Below are positions 1 through 8,348 of a stretch of 56,840 bases of DNA, one piece after another (positions within the stretch are counted from its first letter, which is position 1; each line of letters starts with the position of its first letter). The notes beneath the pieces were generated by a model. That model was not told the DNA's origin. It was given only the letters and a program-made list of their open reading frames with translations, and searched no databases. Origin of the DNA: Caballeronia megalochromosomata (GTDB lineage: Bacteria; Pseudomonadota; Gammaproteobacteria; Burkholderiales; Burkholderiaceae); NCBI GenBank assembly GCA_001580565.1, contig LRBF01000254.1, positions 1 through 56,840 of the forward strand, read 5' to 3'. Both the position numbers and the translations under genes were made by a program.

Positions 1-17
1 CGAATACGGGATCCGGC

Positions 18-70
18 AAAAAAAAAACGGACCAGCACCGGAGCAAAAAAACCCGCCCCGATGCCGGTCC
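18..70 (-). terminator. Intrinsic terminator of nrdA
   Basis: Read on the minus strand, a 13-bp stem (arms 58-70 and 29-41, two G-T wobbles) is followed by an uninterrupted run of T (A run at 18-27 on the plus strand). It lies just after the nrdA stop codon, so nrdA mRNA probably ends here and any gene further left would need its own promoter. Confidence 0.75.
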
Positions 71-92
71 GCCCGACCGGCTCCCTCGACGC

Positions 93-3089
93 TTACTGAC
101 AAGCCTCGCACTCGTCGAAGCCCGGATCGCCCGGACGCATCATGCAGACGGGACCATCGGCTTCCGGAGCCGCTTCCACCGCCGCTGCGGCGTTGAACCC
201 ACCCGCCCCCGACGAAGCACCACCCGACACGCCACCAAAGCCACCTTGCGCACCCGAAGCGCCGCTACCACCATCGCCCGACGGCACCGCGTTCAGCGCG
301 CCATGCGCGACCGTCGACTTCTCGACGTGCGTCGCCGCCATCGTGCGGAGGTAGTACGTGGTCTTGAGGCCGCGAATCCACGCGAGCTTGTAGACCTCGT
401 CGAGCTTCTTGCCCGATGCGCCCGCCATGTAGATGTTCAGCGACTGCGCCTGATCGATCCACTTCTGACGGCGCGACGCCGCCTCGACCAGCCACTTCGG
501 ATCGACTTCGAACGCGGTCGCGTAAATCGCGCGCAGGTCCGCCGGAATGCGATCGATGCGCGAGAGCGTGCCGTCGAAGTACTTCAGATCCGACACCATC
601 ACTTCGTCCCACAGCCCGCGCGCCTTCAGGTCACGCACGAGATAGTCGTTCACGACCGTGAATTCGCCCGACAGATTCGACTTCACATACAGGTTCTGGA
701 ACGTCGGCTCGATGCACGCTGACACGCCGATGATGTTCGAGATCGTCGCCGTCGGCGCAATCGCCACGCAGTTCGAGTTGCGCATGCCGTGCGTCGAAAT
801 GCGCGAGCGCAGTTCCGGCCAGTCCATCGACTCGGACGAATCCACTTCCACATACCCGCCGCGCGCCTCGGCCAAGAGCTTCAGCGAATCCTGCGGAAGA
901 ATGCCGCGATCCCACAGCGAGCCGCGATACGTCGCGTAACGGCCGCGCTCTTCCGCGAGTTCCGTCGACGCGTAGTACGCGTAATAGCAGACGGCTTCCA
1001 TCGAACGATCCGCGAACTCGACCGCATCGCCCGACGCGTACGGCGTGCGCAGCAGGTGCAGGCAGTCCTGGAAGCCCATGATGCCCATGCCGACCGGACG
1101 ATGCTTCAGGTTCGAGTTACGCGCCTTCGGCACCGCGTAGTAATTGATGTCGATGACGTTGTCGAGCATGCGCATCGCGACGCTGATGGTGCGCTTGAGC
1201 TTCGCGTGATCCAGCGCGTAGCTCCCGTCGGCCTGCTTCACCATGTGCGCGACGAGGTTCACCGAGCCGAGGTTGCACACGGCGATTTCCGTCTCGCTCG
1301 TGTTCAGCGTGATCTCCGTGCACAGGTTCGACGAATGCACGACGCCGACGTGCTGTTGCGGCGAGCGCACATTGCACGGATCCTTGAACGTGATCCACGG
1401 ATGGCCCGTCTCGAACAGCATGCCGAGCATCTTGCGCCACAGTTGCGCCGCCGGCAGCTTCTTGAACAGCTTGATCTCGCCGCGCGCGGCTTTCTCTTCG
1501 TAAGCCACATAGGCCTTCTCGAAGTCCGCGCCGAACAGGTCGTGCAGGTCCGGGCAGGTCGACGGCGAGAACAGCGTCCAGTCGCCGCCTTCGACGACGC
1601 GCTTCATGAACAGGTCGGGAATCCAGTTCGCCGTGTTCATGTCGTGCGTGCGGCGACGGTCATCGCCCGTGTTCTTGCGCAGCTCCAGGAATTCCTCGAT
1701 GTCGAGGTGCCACGACTCCAGGTACGCGCACACCGCGCCCTTGCGCTTGCCGCCCTGATTCACCGCGACGGCCGTGTCGTTCACGACCTTCAGGAACGGC
1801 ACGACGCCCTGCGACTTGCCGTTCGTGCCCTTGATGTGCGAGCCGAGCGCGCGCACACGCGTCCAGTCGTTGCCCAGACCGCCCGCGAACTTCGAGAGCA
1901 GCGCGTTTTCCTTCAGCGCTTCGTAGATGCCGTCGAGATCGTCGGCGACGGTCGTCAGATAGCACGACGACAGTTGCGAGCGATGCGTGCCCGAGTTGAA
2001 CAGCGTCGGCGTCGACGACATGAAGTCGAACGACGAGAGCACGTTGTAGAACTCGATGGCGCGCGCTTCACGGTCGATTTCGTTGAGCGACAGGCCCATC
2101 GCGACACGCATGAAGAATGCCTGCGGCAGTTCGATGCGCGTGCCTTCGACGTGCAGGAAGTAGCGGTCGTACAGCGTCTGCAGGCCGAGGTAGCCGAATT
2201 GCAGATCGCGATTCGCGTCGAGCGCGGCGCCCAGGCGCTTCAGGTCGAATTGCTGGAGCTTGTCGTCGAGCAGTCCGGCTTCGACGCCGCGCTTGATGAA
2301 CAGCGGGAAGTATTCGGCGTAACGCTCGCCCATTTCGGCTTGCGTCACTTCGTCGACGAGAATTTCGCGGCGGATCGTGTGCAGCAGGATGCGTGCGGTG
2401 ACCTGGCTGTACGCCGGGTCCTTTTCGATCATCGTGCGCGCGGCGAGGATGGCCGAGTCGTAGACCTGCGACATCGGCACGCCGTCGTACAGGTTCTTCA
2501 CCGTTTCCGCGACGATCGGCTCGGCGGAGACCGCATCGCCGAGGTTCGCGCACGCGGAGACGATCAGCGCCTTCAGCGCGTCGAGATCGAGCGGACGCGT
2601 GACGCCGTTGTCCGTCACGTTGATCGCGCCTTCGTGCGCTTGCCCGTTCGGCGTCTGCGCGCGCTCTTGCGAGCGCTGCTGCGTGCGCTTCTCGCGATAC
2701 AGCACGTATGCGCGCGCGACGTTATGCTCGCCGCCGCGCATCAACGCGAGCTCGACCTGATCCTGAATGTCTTCGATGTGGAACGTGCCGCCATGCGGAC
2801 GGCTGCGCACGAGCGCGCGCACGACGGCTTGCGTCAGTTGCTCGACGAGTTCGCGCACGCGCGCCGAAGCCGCGCCCTGGCCGCCGTTCACGGCGATGAA
2901 CGCCTTCGTCACGGCGATCGCGATTTTCGTCGGCTCGAACGACACCACGCTTCCGTTTCGACGGATGACCTTGTAGTCGGCAAACGTCGTGTTCGGCGCG
3001 AGCGCCTCGGCGCCCACGTTCTGCGCACCGCCCATCGGCTGTGCGGATGCGCCTTCGAAGGAAGTCGTGGCGTTGTCGGTGGTTTGCAT
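93..3089 (-). CDS. nrdA: Ribonucleoside-diphosphate reductase, class Ia, alpha subunit
   Basis: Catalytic subunit of aerobic class Ia ribonucleotide reductase, which reduces ribonucleoside diphosphates to deoxyribonucleotides with the radical-bearing NrdB subunit. It is 998 residues, longer than the roughly 760 of E. coli NrdA. An ATP-cone allosteric domain lies at about residues 38-135, followed by the RNR N-terminal and barrel domains. The active-site signatures SSCYL and NLCTEI are present, and the protein ends in a CEAC pair that would relay electrons from thioredoxin or glutaredoxin. A Gly/Ser/Ala-rich linker (about 938-965) precedes that tail. I chose the ATG at 3089 because AGGAG sits about 8 bases upstream; the frame stays open 17 codons further. 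Transcription is probably controlled by NrdR through the tandem boxes at 3483-3527. nrdB is not in the window and is expected just to the left. Confidence 0.97.
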   Translation of the reverse strand: MQTTDNATTSFEGASAQPMGGAQNVGAEALAPNTTFADYKVIRRNGSVVSFEPTKIAIAVTKAFIAVNGGQGAASARVRELVEQLTQAVVRALVRSRPHGGTFHIEDIQDQVELALMRGGEHNVARAYVLYREKRTQQRSQERAQTPNGQAHEGAINVTDNGVTRPLDLDALKALIVSACANLGDAVSAEPIVAETVKNLYDGVPMSQVYDSAILAARTMIEKDPAYSQVTARILLHTIRREILVDEVTQAEMGERYAEYFPLFIKRGVEAGLLDDKLQQFDLKRLGAALDANRDLQFGYLGLQTLYDRYFLHVEGTRIELPQAFFMRVAMGLSLNEIDREARAIEFYNVLSSFDFMSSTPTLFNSGTHRSQLSSCYLTTVADDLDGIYEALKENALLSKFAGGLGNDWTRVRALGSHIKGTNGKSQGVVPFLKVVNDTAVAVNQGGKRKGAVCAYLESWHLDIEEFLELRKNTGDDRRRTHDMNTANWIPDLFMKRVVEGGDWTLFSPSTCPDLHDLFGADFEKAYVAYEEKAARGEIKLFKKLPAAQLWRKMLGMLFETGHPWITFKDPCNVRSPQQHVGVVHSSNLCTEITLNTSETEIAVCNLGSVNLVAHMVKQADGSYALDHAKLKRTISVAMRMLDNVIDINYYAVPKARNSNLKHRPVGMGIMGFQDCLHLLRTPYASGDAVEFADRSMEAVCYYAYYASTELAEERGRYATYRGSLWDRGILPQDSLKLLAEARGGYVEVDSSESMDWPELRSRISTHGMRNSNCVAIAPTATISNIIGVSACIEPTFQNLYVKSNLSGEFTVVNDYLVRDLKARGLWDEVMVSDLKYFDGTLSRIDRIPADLRAIYATAFEVDPKWLVEAASRRQKWIDQAQSLNIYMAGASGKKLDEVYKLAWIRGLKTTYYLRTMAATHVEKSTVAHGALNAVPSGDGGSGASGAQGGFGGVSGGASSGAGGFNAAAAVEAAPEADGPVCMMRPGDPGFDECEACQ

Positions 3090-3518
3090 GTGCAAAACTC
3101 CTGGTGTTCGAATGGTGCGGATGGTCCGCGGATTTATCACTTATGCCGCGCGCATCACGAGATGCTCATGAAGGTCGCGCGGTGTTTTGGCGGTAAAGCC
3201 AGGCTGTGAATACAGCAGGCTGAAAACACGAATCGCGGCGCTTACGGCCCGCATTGTTCTTGGCGTCTCATGCGGTGCCCGCGTTGGCGCGCGGTGTCGG
3301 TCGACGCAATTCGCGCTCACTTGCATGCCTTCTTCACGGTGCTGCTCGCTGGCGCCCGATGCGCCCGACGCCTCTCTCCTCGCAAAGAGAAACCGTCTCG
3401 CGCATCGCCCCGGGCCAGCCAAACTTCTCTACGCCGGAAAGCTGGCGGCGCCGGCTCATCGGAGCGGGCGCCGCGTTAACAACACAAGATCTAGTGCAAA
3501 GTACGTCTTTCGGCACCA
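3090..3518 (-). other. Long 5' leader of nrdA with a strong hairpin
   Basis: If transcription starts near 3512, as the promoter implies, nrdA has a leader of about 420 bases. It holds a compact hairpin at 3446-3473: a 7-bp GC-rich stem, one G-G mismatch, a 4-bp inner stem and an ATCG loop. No T run follows on the minus strand, so it is not a simple terminator. I see no convincing gene in this stretch; the short reading frame at 3141-3422 has no visible homology or ribosome site. Confidence 0.45.
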
Positions 3519-3527
3519 AGTATAGTG
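3483..3527 (-). promoter_or_regulatory. Tandem NrdR boxes upstream of nrdA
   Basis: Two imperfect palindromes fit the NrdR box pattern CAC-W-A..T-W-GTG: CACAAGATCTAGTG at 3483-3496 and CACCAAGTATAGTG at 3514-3527. Their centres are 31 bp apart, three helical turns, which is the usual arrangement for NrdR. The upstream box covers the predicted -10 element, as expected for repression. Confidence 0.72.
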
Positions 3528-3546
3528 GACATCCGCGCAGTCTCAA
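3519..3546 (-). promoter_or_regulatory. Sigma-70 promoter of nrdA
   Basis: On the minus strand TTGAGA (3541-3546) and TATACT (3519-3524) are separated by 16 bp. The -10 element lies inside one of the two NrdR boxes. Confidence 0.6.
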
Positions 3547-3662
3547 AAAGTTTTATTTGCCTTGCGTCTGGCGTTGCGGGGTTGACTTTTGCTATCGCAA
3601 AGCACGGCAAGGCCTCGCGCGCGACCCTGCTGCGCCGCAACGAGAAAGACCTTACGCAGCGC

Positions 3663-4265
3663 TCAGATGCTGGACTGGAAGGGGAAAAAAGAAGGCGGCA
3701 GCGCGCTGTCGTGACGCAGGCGCGGCCAGTCGAAATGCGGGCCGGGATCGGTCTTGCGGCCTGGCGCGATGTCGGAGTGGCCGGCTACCGCATCGATCGG
3801 ATAGCGCTGCACGATGATGCGAACGAGCGCGGCGAACGCGCCGTACTGCGCGTCTTCGAAGGGCACGCGATCGCTGCCTTCGAGCTCGATGCCGATCGAA
3901 AAGTCATTGCAGCGTTCGCGCCCGCAGAACGAGGACACGCCCGCGTGCCACGCGCGTTCGTCGCAGGAGACGAACTGTTCGATCGCGCCGTCGCGACGAA
4001 TCACGAAGTGCGCCGACACGCGCATGCCGCGCAGATGATCGAAGTACGGATGCGCGTCGTGATCGAGCGTGTTGAGGAAGAAATCGGCGATCGCGTTCGT
4101 CGTGAAATCGTCGGGCGGCAGGCTGATGTTGTGCACGACGATGAGCGTCGGCACCGCGTTGCCGGGACGCGCCTCGAAGTTCGGCGACGGCAGGCGCTTC
4201 GCGCTCGTCAGCCAGCCTTGCGCGTCAACGTGCGGATCCGCTTGCCTGAGAACGTGCATGTTCAT
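3663..4265 (-). CDS. ampD: 1,6-anhydro-N-acetylmuramyl-L-alanine amidase AmpD
   Basis: Cytosolic zinc amidase of peptidoglycan recycling; it removes the stem peptide from anhydro-muropeptides and thereby usually limits AmpC beta-lactamase induction. At 200 residues it matches the single-domain AmpD family. The zinc ligands are visible as His45 (VVHNIS), His163 (AGHSD) and Asp173, with Glu127 (GIELEG) and Lys171 as the catalytic pair. The start at 4265 overlaps the stop of the upstream PP0621 gene by four bases (ATGA), suggesting translational coupling; an in-frame Met two codons later is possible. No ampR or ampC is in the window. Confidence 0.93.
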   Translation of the reverse strand: MNMHVLRQADPHVDAQGWLTSAKRLPSPNFEARPGNAVPTLIVVHNISLPPDDFTTNAIADFFLNTLDHDAHPYFDHLRGMRVSAHFVIRRDGAIEQFVSCDERAWHAGVSSFCGRERCNDFSIGIELEGSDRVPFEDAQYGAFAALVRIIVQRYPIDAVAGHSDIAPGRKTDPGPHFDWPRLRHDSALPPSFFPFQSSI

Positions 4266-4594
4266 CGCGCGTCGCGACCGGTCGGACGGCTCGCGTAATG
4301 GCGCGCGTGATCGGCGCAGCAGAAGCGCTCGCCCGCGACGACGATCGACTCGCTGCGCGGCGTGTGCACGCCGCATTGCGCGCAACGGATGAGCGGATCG
4401 GCGAGTTGCGGTGTACTCGCGGCCGCGCCGTTGCCATCGCCATTGCGCGCCCGGCGCGGGCCGCTTGCGCCACCCGCGCTCGCGCCGCCGGCCTGGGCCT
4501 CGCCCTGCTGCGCGCGTTCGTTGGCGCGGCGCAGCTTCTTCAGGAGCCACTGGCTCAAAAAGAAGAGGAGGATCAGAAAGAAGAAATTTCGCAT
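4262..4594 (-). CDS. PP0621-family small membrane protein with Cys/His cluster
   Basis: A 110-residue protein of unknown function resembling the PP0621 family. It begins with one hydrophobic segment (about residues 3-18), followed by a basic stretch and an Ala/Gly-rich linker. The C-terminal part carries CAQC and then FCC and H residues, which looks like a small zinc-binding cluster. It would be anchored in the inner membrane with the cluster probably cytosolic. It lies 45 bases after the ypjD-like gene and overlaps ampD by four bases, so the three are likely one transcript. The function is not known to me; a link with wall recycling is only suggested by context. Confidence 0.75.
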   Translation of the reverse strand: MRNFFFLILLFFLSQWLLKKLRRANERAQQGEAQAGGASAGGASGPRRARNGDGNGAAASTPQLADPLIRCAQCGVHTPRSESIVVAGERFCCADHARHYASRPTGRDAR

Positions 4595-4639
4595 CGATTC
4601 AATGCCGTTAAAGAGTGCACCCGTTCAGACGTCAGGCGC

Positions 4640-5551
4640 TCAGACGACCGCGCGATGCAGCAGCACTTCGAACACGAAGCGGCTGCCGACATACGCGAGC
4701 AGCAGCGCGGCGAACGAGGCCAGCACCCAGCGCAACGCGGCGCGGCCGCGCCATCCCGAGATACGGCGCGCGGTGAGCAACGCGCCGAACATCAGCCAGG
4801 AGATGAAGGCGAACACGGTCTTGTGATCGAAGCGCAGCGCCCGATCGACCAGTTGCTCGTTGAACGCGATGCCCGACACGAGCGTCAGCGTGAGCAGCAC
4901 GAAGCCGGCCGCGATCAGACGGAACAGCAGCTTTTCGAGCGTCAGGAGCGGCGGCAGCGCGTCGAGCCAGCTCGTGAGCCAGCTGTTGCCGGTATGACGC
5001 GTCGCCATGCCGCGCATGCGCTGCAGACGGCGTTCCAGCATCAGCATGAGCACGGCGTGCAGCGCGGCGATCGCGAAGAGCCCGTATGCGATGTTCGCGA
5101 TCAGGAAGTGCAGCTTGAACATCGGCGCGGCGGAATACGGCAGCACGCGCACGCCGCCGAAGATGAGCGGCAGCAGCGACGCGATGCACGTAAGGGGCAG
5201 CACCAGCAGCCGCAGGCCGTCGAGCGGGAAGAAAAAGCTCTCGATCCAGTAGATGCCCGCGCCGAGCCAGAACATCGCGGAGAGCGCGAACGCGAAGCCG
5301 AAGACCATCGCGTTCTGGGGAAAGATCGTGGTGTGCAGCAGAAGCCCGTGAACGAGCAACGCTATTAATAATAGAGCGCGGCCCATTGCGCCCATTGCGC
5401 CCATGCCCGGCGACGTTTTCGGCGCCGGCGCCATGCCCGAGGGCACGCCGGCCAGCGCCGGCTCCACGGCCGTGTGGCGATGCGCGCGCCAGCCCGCCAC
5501 GGCAAGTCCGCCGTAGAGAAGCGCAGTGAGGGCATACAGTACAATATCCAT
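4640..5551 (-). CDS. CcsA/YpjD-like cytochrome c assembly family membrane protein
   Basis: A 303-residue integral inner-membrane protein with about eight hydrophobic segments, resembling the YpjD/CcsA-CcmC superfamily of haem-handling proteins. Conserved His residues occur within or beside membrane segments (for example KLHFLIAN and the HKTVFAF segment), as in the haem-binding relatives. The pairing of ypjD with ffh, transcribed divergently, is common in proteobacteria and is seen here: ffh starts 110 bp away on the other strand. Whether YpjD-type proteins actually serve cytochrome c maturation is unclear, and the usual cytochrome c assembly genes are not nearby. Confidence 0.82.
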   Translation of the reverse strand: MDIVLYALTALLYGGLAVAGWRAHRHTAVEPALAGVPSGMAPAPKTSPGMGAMGAMGRALLLIALLVHGLLLHTTIFPQNAMVFGFAFALSAMFWLGAGIYWIESFFFPLDGLRLLVLPLTCIASLLPLIFGGVRVLPYSAAPMFKLHFLIANIAYGLFAIAALHAVLMLMLERRLQRMRGMATRHTGNSWLTSWLDALPPLLTLEKLLFRLIAAGFVLLTLTLVSGIAFNEQLVDRALRFDHKTVFAFISWLMFGALLTARRISGWRGRAALRWVLASFAALLLAYVGSRFVFEVLLHRAVV

Positions 5552-5661
5552 GTTCGAAGTTTACACTAGGCCCTTGAATCGCGACGTTTTCTCCCTTGCG
5601 GCAACGCGGGGCGTCGAGCCGCTTCGCGCTGAAAAAGGGCCGCATTCTCTACCGTTCCCCC

Positions 5662-7029
5662 ATGCTCGATAACCTCACTCAACGGATGGCGCGCGTCGTC
5701 AAGACGCTGCGCGGCGAGGCCCGGCTCACCGAGGCCAACACGCAGGAAATGCTCCGCGAGGTGCGGCTCGCGCTGCTCGAAGCGGACGTGGCACTGCCAG
5801 TCGTGCGCGAGTTCATCGCGAAGGTGAAGGAGAAGGCGCTCGGCGAAGAAGTCGTGTCGAGCCTCTCGCCGGGCCAGGCGCTCGTCGGCGTCGTCCAGAA
5901 GGAACTGACGGCGGTGATCGGCGGCGATTACGAAGGCAAGGCCGCCGAACTGAATCTCGCCGTCGCGCCGCCCGCAGTCATCCTGATGGCCGGCTTGCAG
6001 GGCGCGGGTAAAACGACCACGACCGGCAAGCTCGCCAAGCTTCTGCGCGAGAAGAGCAAGAAGAAGGTGCTCACCGTTTCCGTCGACGTCTACCGCCCCG
6101 CCGCTATCCGTCAGTTGCAGACGGTGACCGAGCAGGTCGGCGCGGACTTTTTCCCGTCGGAGCCGAATCAGAAACCTGCCGACATCGCGCGCGCGGCGAT
6201 CGACTGGGCGAAGCGGCATTATCACGACGTCGTGATCGTCGATACGGCCGGTCGCCTCGGCATCGACGAAGCGATGATGAACGAGATCAGCGAGCTGCAC
6301 GCGCTGCTCAAGCCCGCTGAAACGCTGTTCGTCGTCGATGCCATGCTGGGTCAGGACGCGGTCAATACCGCGAAGGCGTTCAACGACGCGCTGCCGCTCA
6401 CCGGCGTCGTGCTCACCAAGCTCGACGGCGACTCGCGCGGCGGCGCGGCGCTCTCCGTGCGCCACGTCACCGGTAAGCCGATCAAGTTCGTCGGCGTCGC
6501 GGAAAAGCTCGACGGCCTCGAAGTCTTCCATCCGGATCGCATGGCGAACCGGATTCTCGGCATGGGCGACATTCTCGCGCTCGTCGAGGAAGCGCAGCGC
6601 GGCGTCGACCAGCAGGCCGCGCAGAAGCTCGCCGACAAGGTCAAGAAAGGCGGCGACTTCGACCTGAACGACTTCAAGGCGCAACTCTCGCAGATGAAGA
6701 AGATGGGCGGCCTTTCATCGCTCATGGACAAGCTGCCCGCGCAGTTCCAGCAAGCCGCGCAAGGCGCGGACATGAACAACGCGGAAAAGCAGATGCGCCG
6801 CATGGAAGGCATCATCAACTCGATGACGCGGCAGGAGCGCGCGAAGCCCGAGCTCATCAAGGCTGCCCGCAAGCGCCGCATCGCCGCGGGCGCGGGTGTG
6901 CACGTTCAGGAAGTGAACCGCATGCTCAATCAGTACGAGCAGATGCGCGGCATGATGAAGAAGTTGAAGGGCGGCAACCTGCAGAAGATGATGCGCGGCA
7001 TGAAGGGCATGTTGCCCGGCATGCGCTGA
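5662..7029 (+). CDS. ffh: Signal recognition particle protein Ffh
   Basis: GTPase of the signal recognition particle; with 4.5S RNA it binds signal sequences of nascent membrane proteins and delivers ribosomes to FtsY. It has 455 residues, like E. coli Ffh (453). The N domain is followed by the G domain with the P-loop GLQGAGKT (111-118), DTAGRLGID and TKLDGDSRGGAALS. The methionine-rich M domain at the C-terminus ends in GMKGMLPGM and includes the RNA-binding helices. I took the ATG at 5662 because MLDNLTQRM is the family N-terminus, although the frame is open upstream. Confidence 0.97.
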   Translation: MLDNLTQRMARVVKTLRGEARLTEANTQEMLREVRLALLEADVALPVVREFIAKVKEKALGEEVVSSLSPGQALVGVVQKELTAVIGGDYEGKAAELNLAVAPPAVILMAGLQGAGKTTTTGKLAKLLREKSKKKVLTVSVDVYRPAAIRQLQTVTEQVGADFFPSEPNQKPADIARAAIDWAKRHYHDVVIVDTAGRLGIDEAMMNEISELHALLKPAETLFVVDAMLGQDAVNTAKAFNDALPLTGVVLTKLDGDSRGGAALSVRHVTGKPIKFVGVAEKLDGLEVFHPDRMANRILGMGDILALVEEAQRGVDQQAAQKLADKVKKGGDFDLNDFKAQLSQMKKMGGLSSLMDKLPAQFQQAAQGADMNNAEKQMRRMEGIINSMTRQERAKPELIKAARKRRIAAGAGVHVQEVNRMLNQYEQMRGMMKKLKGGNLQKMMRGMKGMLPGMR

Positions 7030-7153
7030 CACGCAGCACCTCGAACCCGCGTTTTCGCGCGTCGCCCGACGCGAAGCAAGCGCGGGTTTATCATATGGCG
7101 CACGCCGCCGTTTTTTTCCACACTAAGAAGTCAGCCTCTCCCCCGCTTTCCCT

Positions 7154-7705
7154 ATGAATCGCGAAGAAGCTCTCCATATTTTCAGCCACTCCGAAGAAAT
7201 CGTGACGGCTGACGAAGTCAATGCATCGATCGGCAAGATGGCCACGGCCATCAAGGCGGCGACGCAAGACGACTTCCCGCTCGTGCTTTCGGTCATGGGA
7301 GGCGCGGCCGTGTTCACCGGCATGCTGCTGCCGCATCTCGACTTCCCGCTCGAGTTCGATTACATCCACCTGACGCGCTATCGCAACGCAATCAAGGGCG
7401 GCAGCGAGATGCAGTGGCGGGTGGCGCCTGCGGAATCGGTAAAGGATCGCGTGGTGCTCGTGCTCGACGACATCCTCGACGAAGGCGAAACCATGGCCGC
7501 GATCCGCGACCGCATCATGGCGATGGGCGCGAAGACGTTTCTGTCGGCGGTGCTGTGCGAGAAGATCATCCCGAAGGCGAAGCCGCTGCGTCCGGATTTC
7601 TGCGGATTCGAGGTGCCGGATCGTTACGTGTTCGGCTGCGGGATGGATGCGAAGGGTTACTGGCGGAATTTGCCGACGATTCGGGCGCTGACGGAAGGCG
7701 CGTGA
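7154..7705 (+). CDS. Hypoxanthine-guanine phosphoribosyltransferase
   Basis: Purine salvage enzyme of 183 residues, converting hypoxanthine or guanine and PRPP to IMP or GMP. The PRPP-binding motif VVLVLDDILDEGET lies at about 99-113, preceded by the DYIHLTRYR segment typical of this proteobacterial branch. The gene has its own start 124 bp after ffh and ends at a bidirectional terminator shared with marC. The exact base preference (hypoxanthine, guanine or xanthine) cannot be read from the sequence. Confidence 0.88.
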   Translation: MNREEALHIFSHSEEIVTADEVNASIGKMATAIKAATQDDFPLVLSVMGGAAVFTGMLLPHLDFPLEFDYIHLTRYRNAIKGGSEMQWRVAPAESVKDRVVLVLDDILDEGETMAAIRDRIMAMGAKTFLSAVLCEKIIPKAKPLRPDFCGFEVPDRYVFGCGMDAKGYWRNLPTIRALTEGA

Positions 7706-7723
7706 GCGTTTCCCGGCACTATG

Positions 7724-7750
7724 AAAAAAGCGGCCTCGGCCGCTTTTTTT
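7724..7750. terminator. Bidirectional terminator between the phosphoribosyltransferase gene and marC
   Basis: A perfect AGCGGCC/GGCCGCT stem flanked by A6 and T7 runs, so it can act on both strands. It sits between two convergent genes, and its right end touches the marC stop codon. Confidence 0.85.
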
Positions 7751-8348
7751 ACAGCTGATGCACGAATGTGCGTATCCCCGTCAGTATCATCTCGACGGAA
7801 ATGGCCACAAGCACGAGCCCCATCAAACGCTCGAACGCTGTGACCGCGCGCTCGCCGAGCCAGTGCTGAATCTTTTCCGCGAGAATCAGCACGATCGCAC
7901 AGACGATCATCGTCACCGACAGCGCGCCGATCCATTCGAGCATCTTGCCCGGCGCCTGCGAGGTCAGCAGCATCACCGTCGCCAGCGCGGACGGCCCGGC
8001 CAGCGCCGGAATCGCGAGCGGCACGATCAGCGGCTCGCCGCCGCGCGAATCGCCGCCCATCGGGCCATCGGGATGCGGAAAGATCATCCGTAGCGCGATG
8101 AGAAACAGCACGATCCCGCCGCCGATGCGCAAGGACAAGTCCGTGAGGTTCATCGCGCGCAGAAAGCGATCGCCCGCCAGCATGAAAATCAGCAGGATGA
8201 CGAACGCGATCGCGACTTCGCGCAGGATCACGACGCGGCGCCGCTCTTTGGCGACGCCGCGCAGCGCGTTGATGAAGATCGGAATGTTGCCGAGCGGATC
8301 GGTGATCAGCAGCAGCAGGATCGTCGCCGACAGGAAGTTGTACTGCAT
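7749..8348 (-). CDS. MarC family inner-membrane protein
   Basis: A 199-residue polytopic membrane protein with about six transmembrane segments, of the MarC (UPF0056) family; ITDPLGNIPIF near the N-terminus is the family signature. The function of most members is not established; some relatives have been proposed as amino acid transporters. Its ATG shares one base with the proS stop codon (TAATG), so translation is probably coupled to proS. The stop codon lies within the terminator that follows. Confidence 0.87.
   Translation of the reverse strand: MQYNFLSATILLLLITDPLGNIPIFINALRGVAKERRRVVILREVAIAFVILLIFMLAGDRFLRAMNLTDLSLRIGGGIVLFLIALRMIFPHPDGPMGGDSRGGEPLIVPLAIPALAGPSALATVMLLTSQAPGKMLEWIGALSVTMIVCAIVLILAEKIQHWLGERAVTAFERLMGLVLVAISVEMILTGIRTFVHQL

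Noticed and set aside
789..3209. An 806-codon open frame on the plus strand opposite nrdA
   Set aside because: Arg/Val/His-rich composition typical of an antisense frame in GC-rich DNA; nrdA on the other strand is unambiguous.
3141..3422. A 93-codon frame in the nrdA leader
   Set aside because: No ribosome site, no family resemblance, Arg-rich composition. I treat this stretch as leader.
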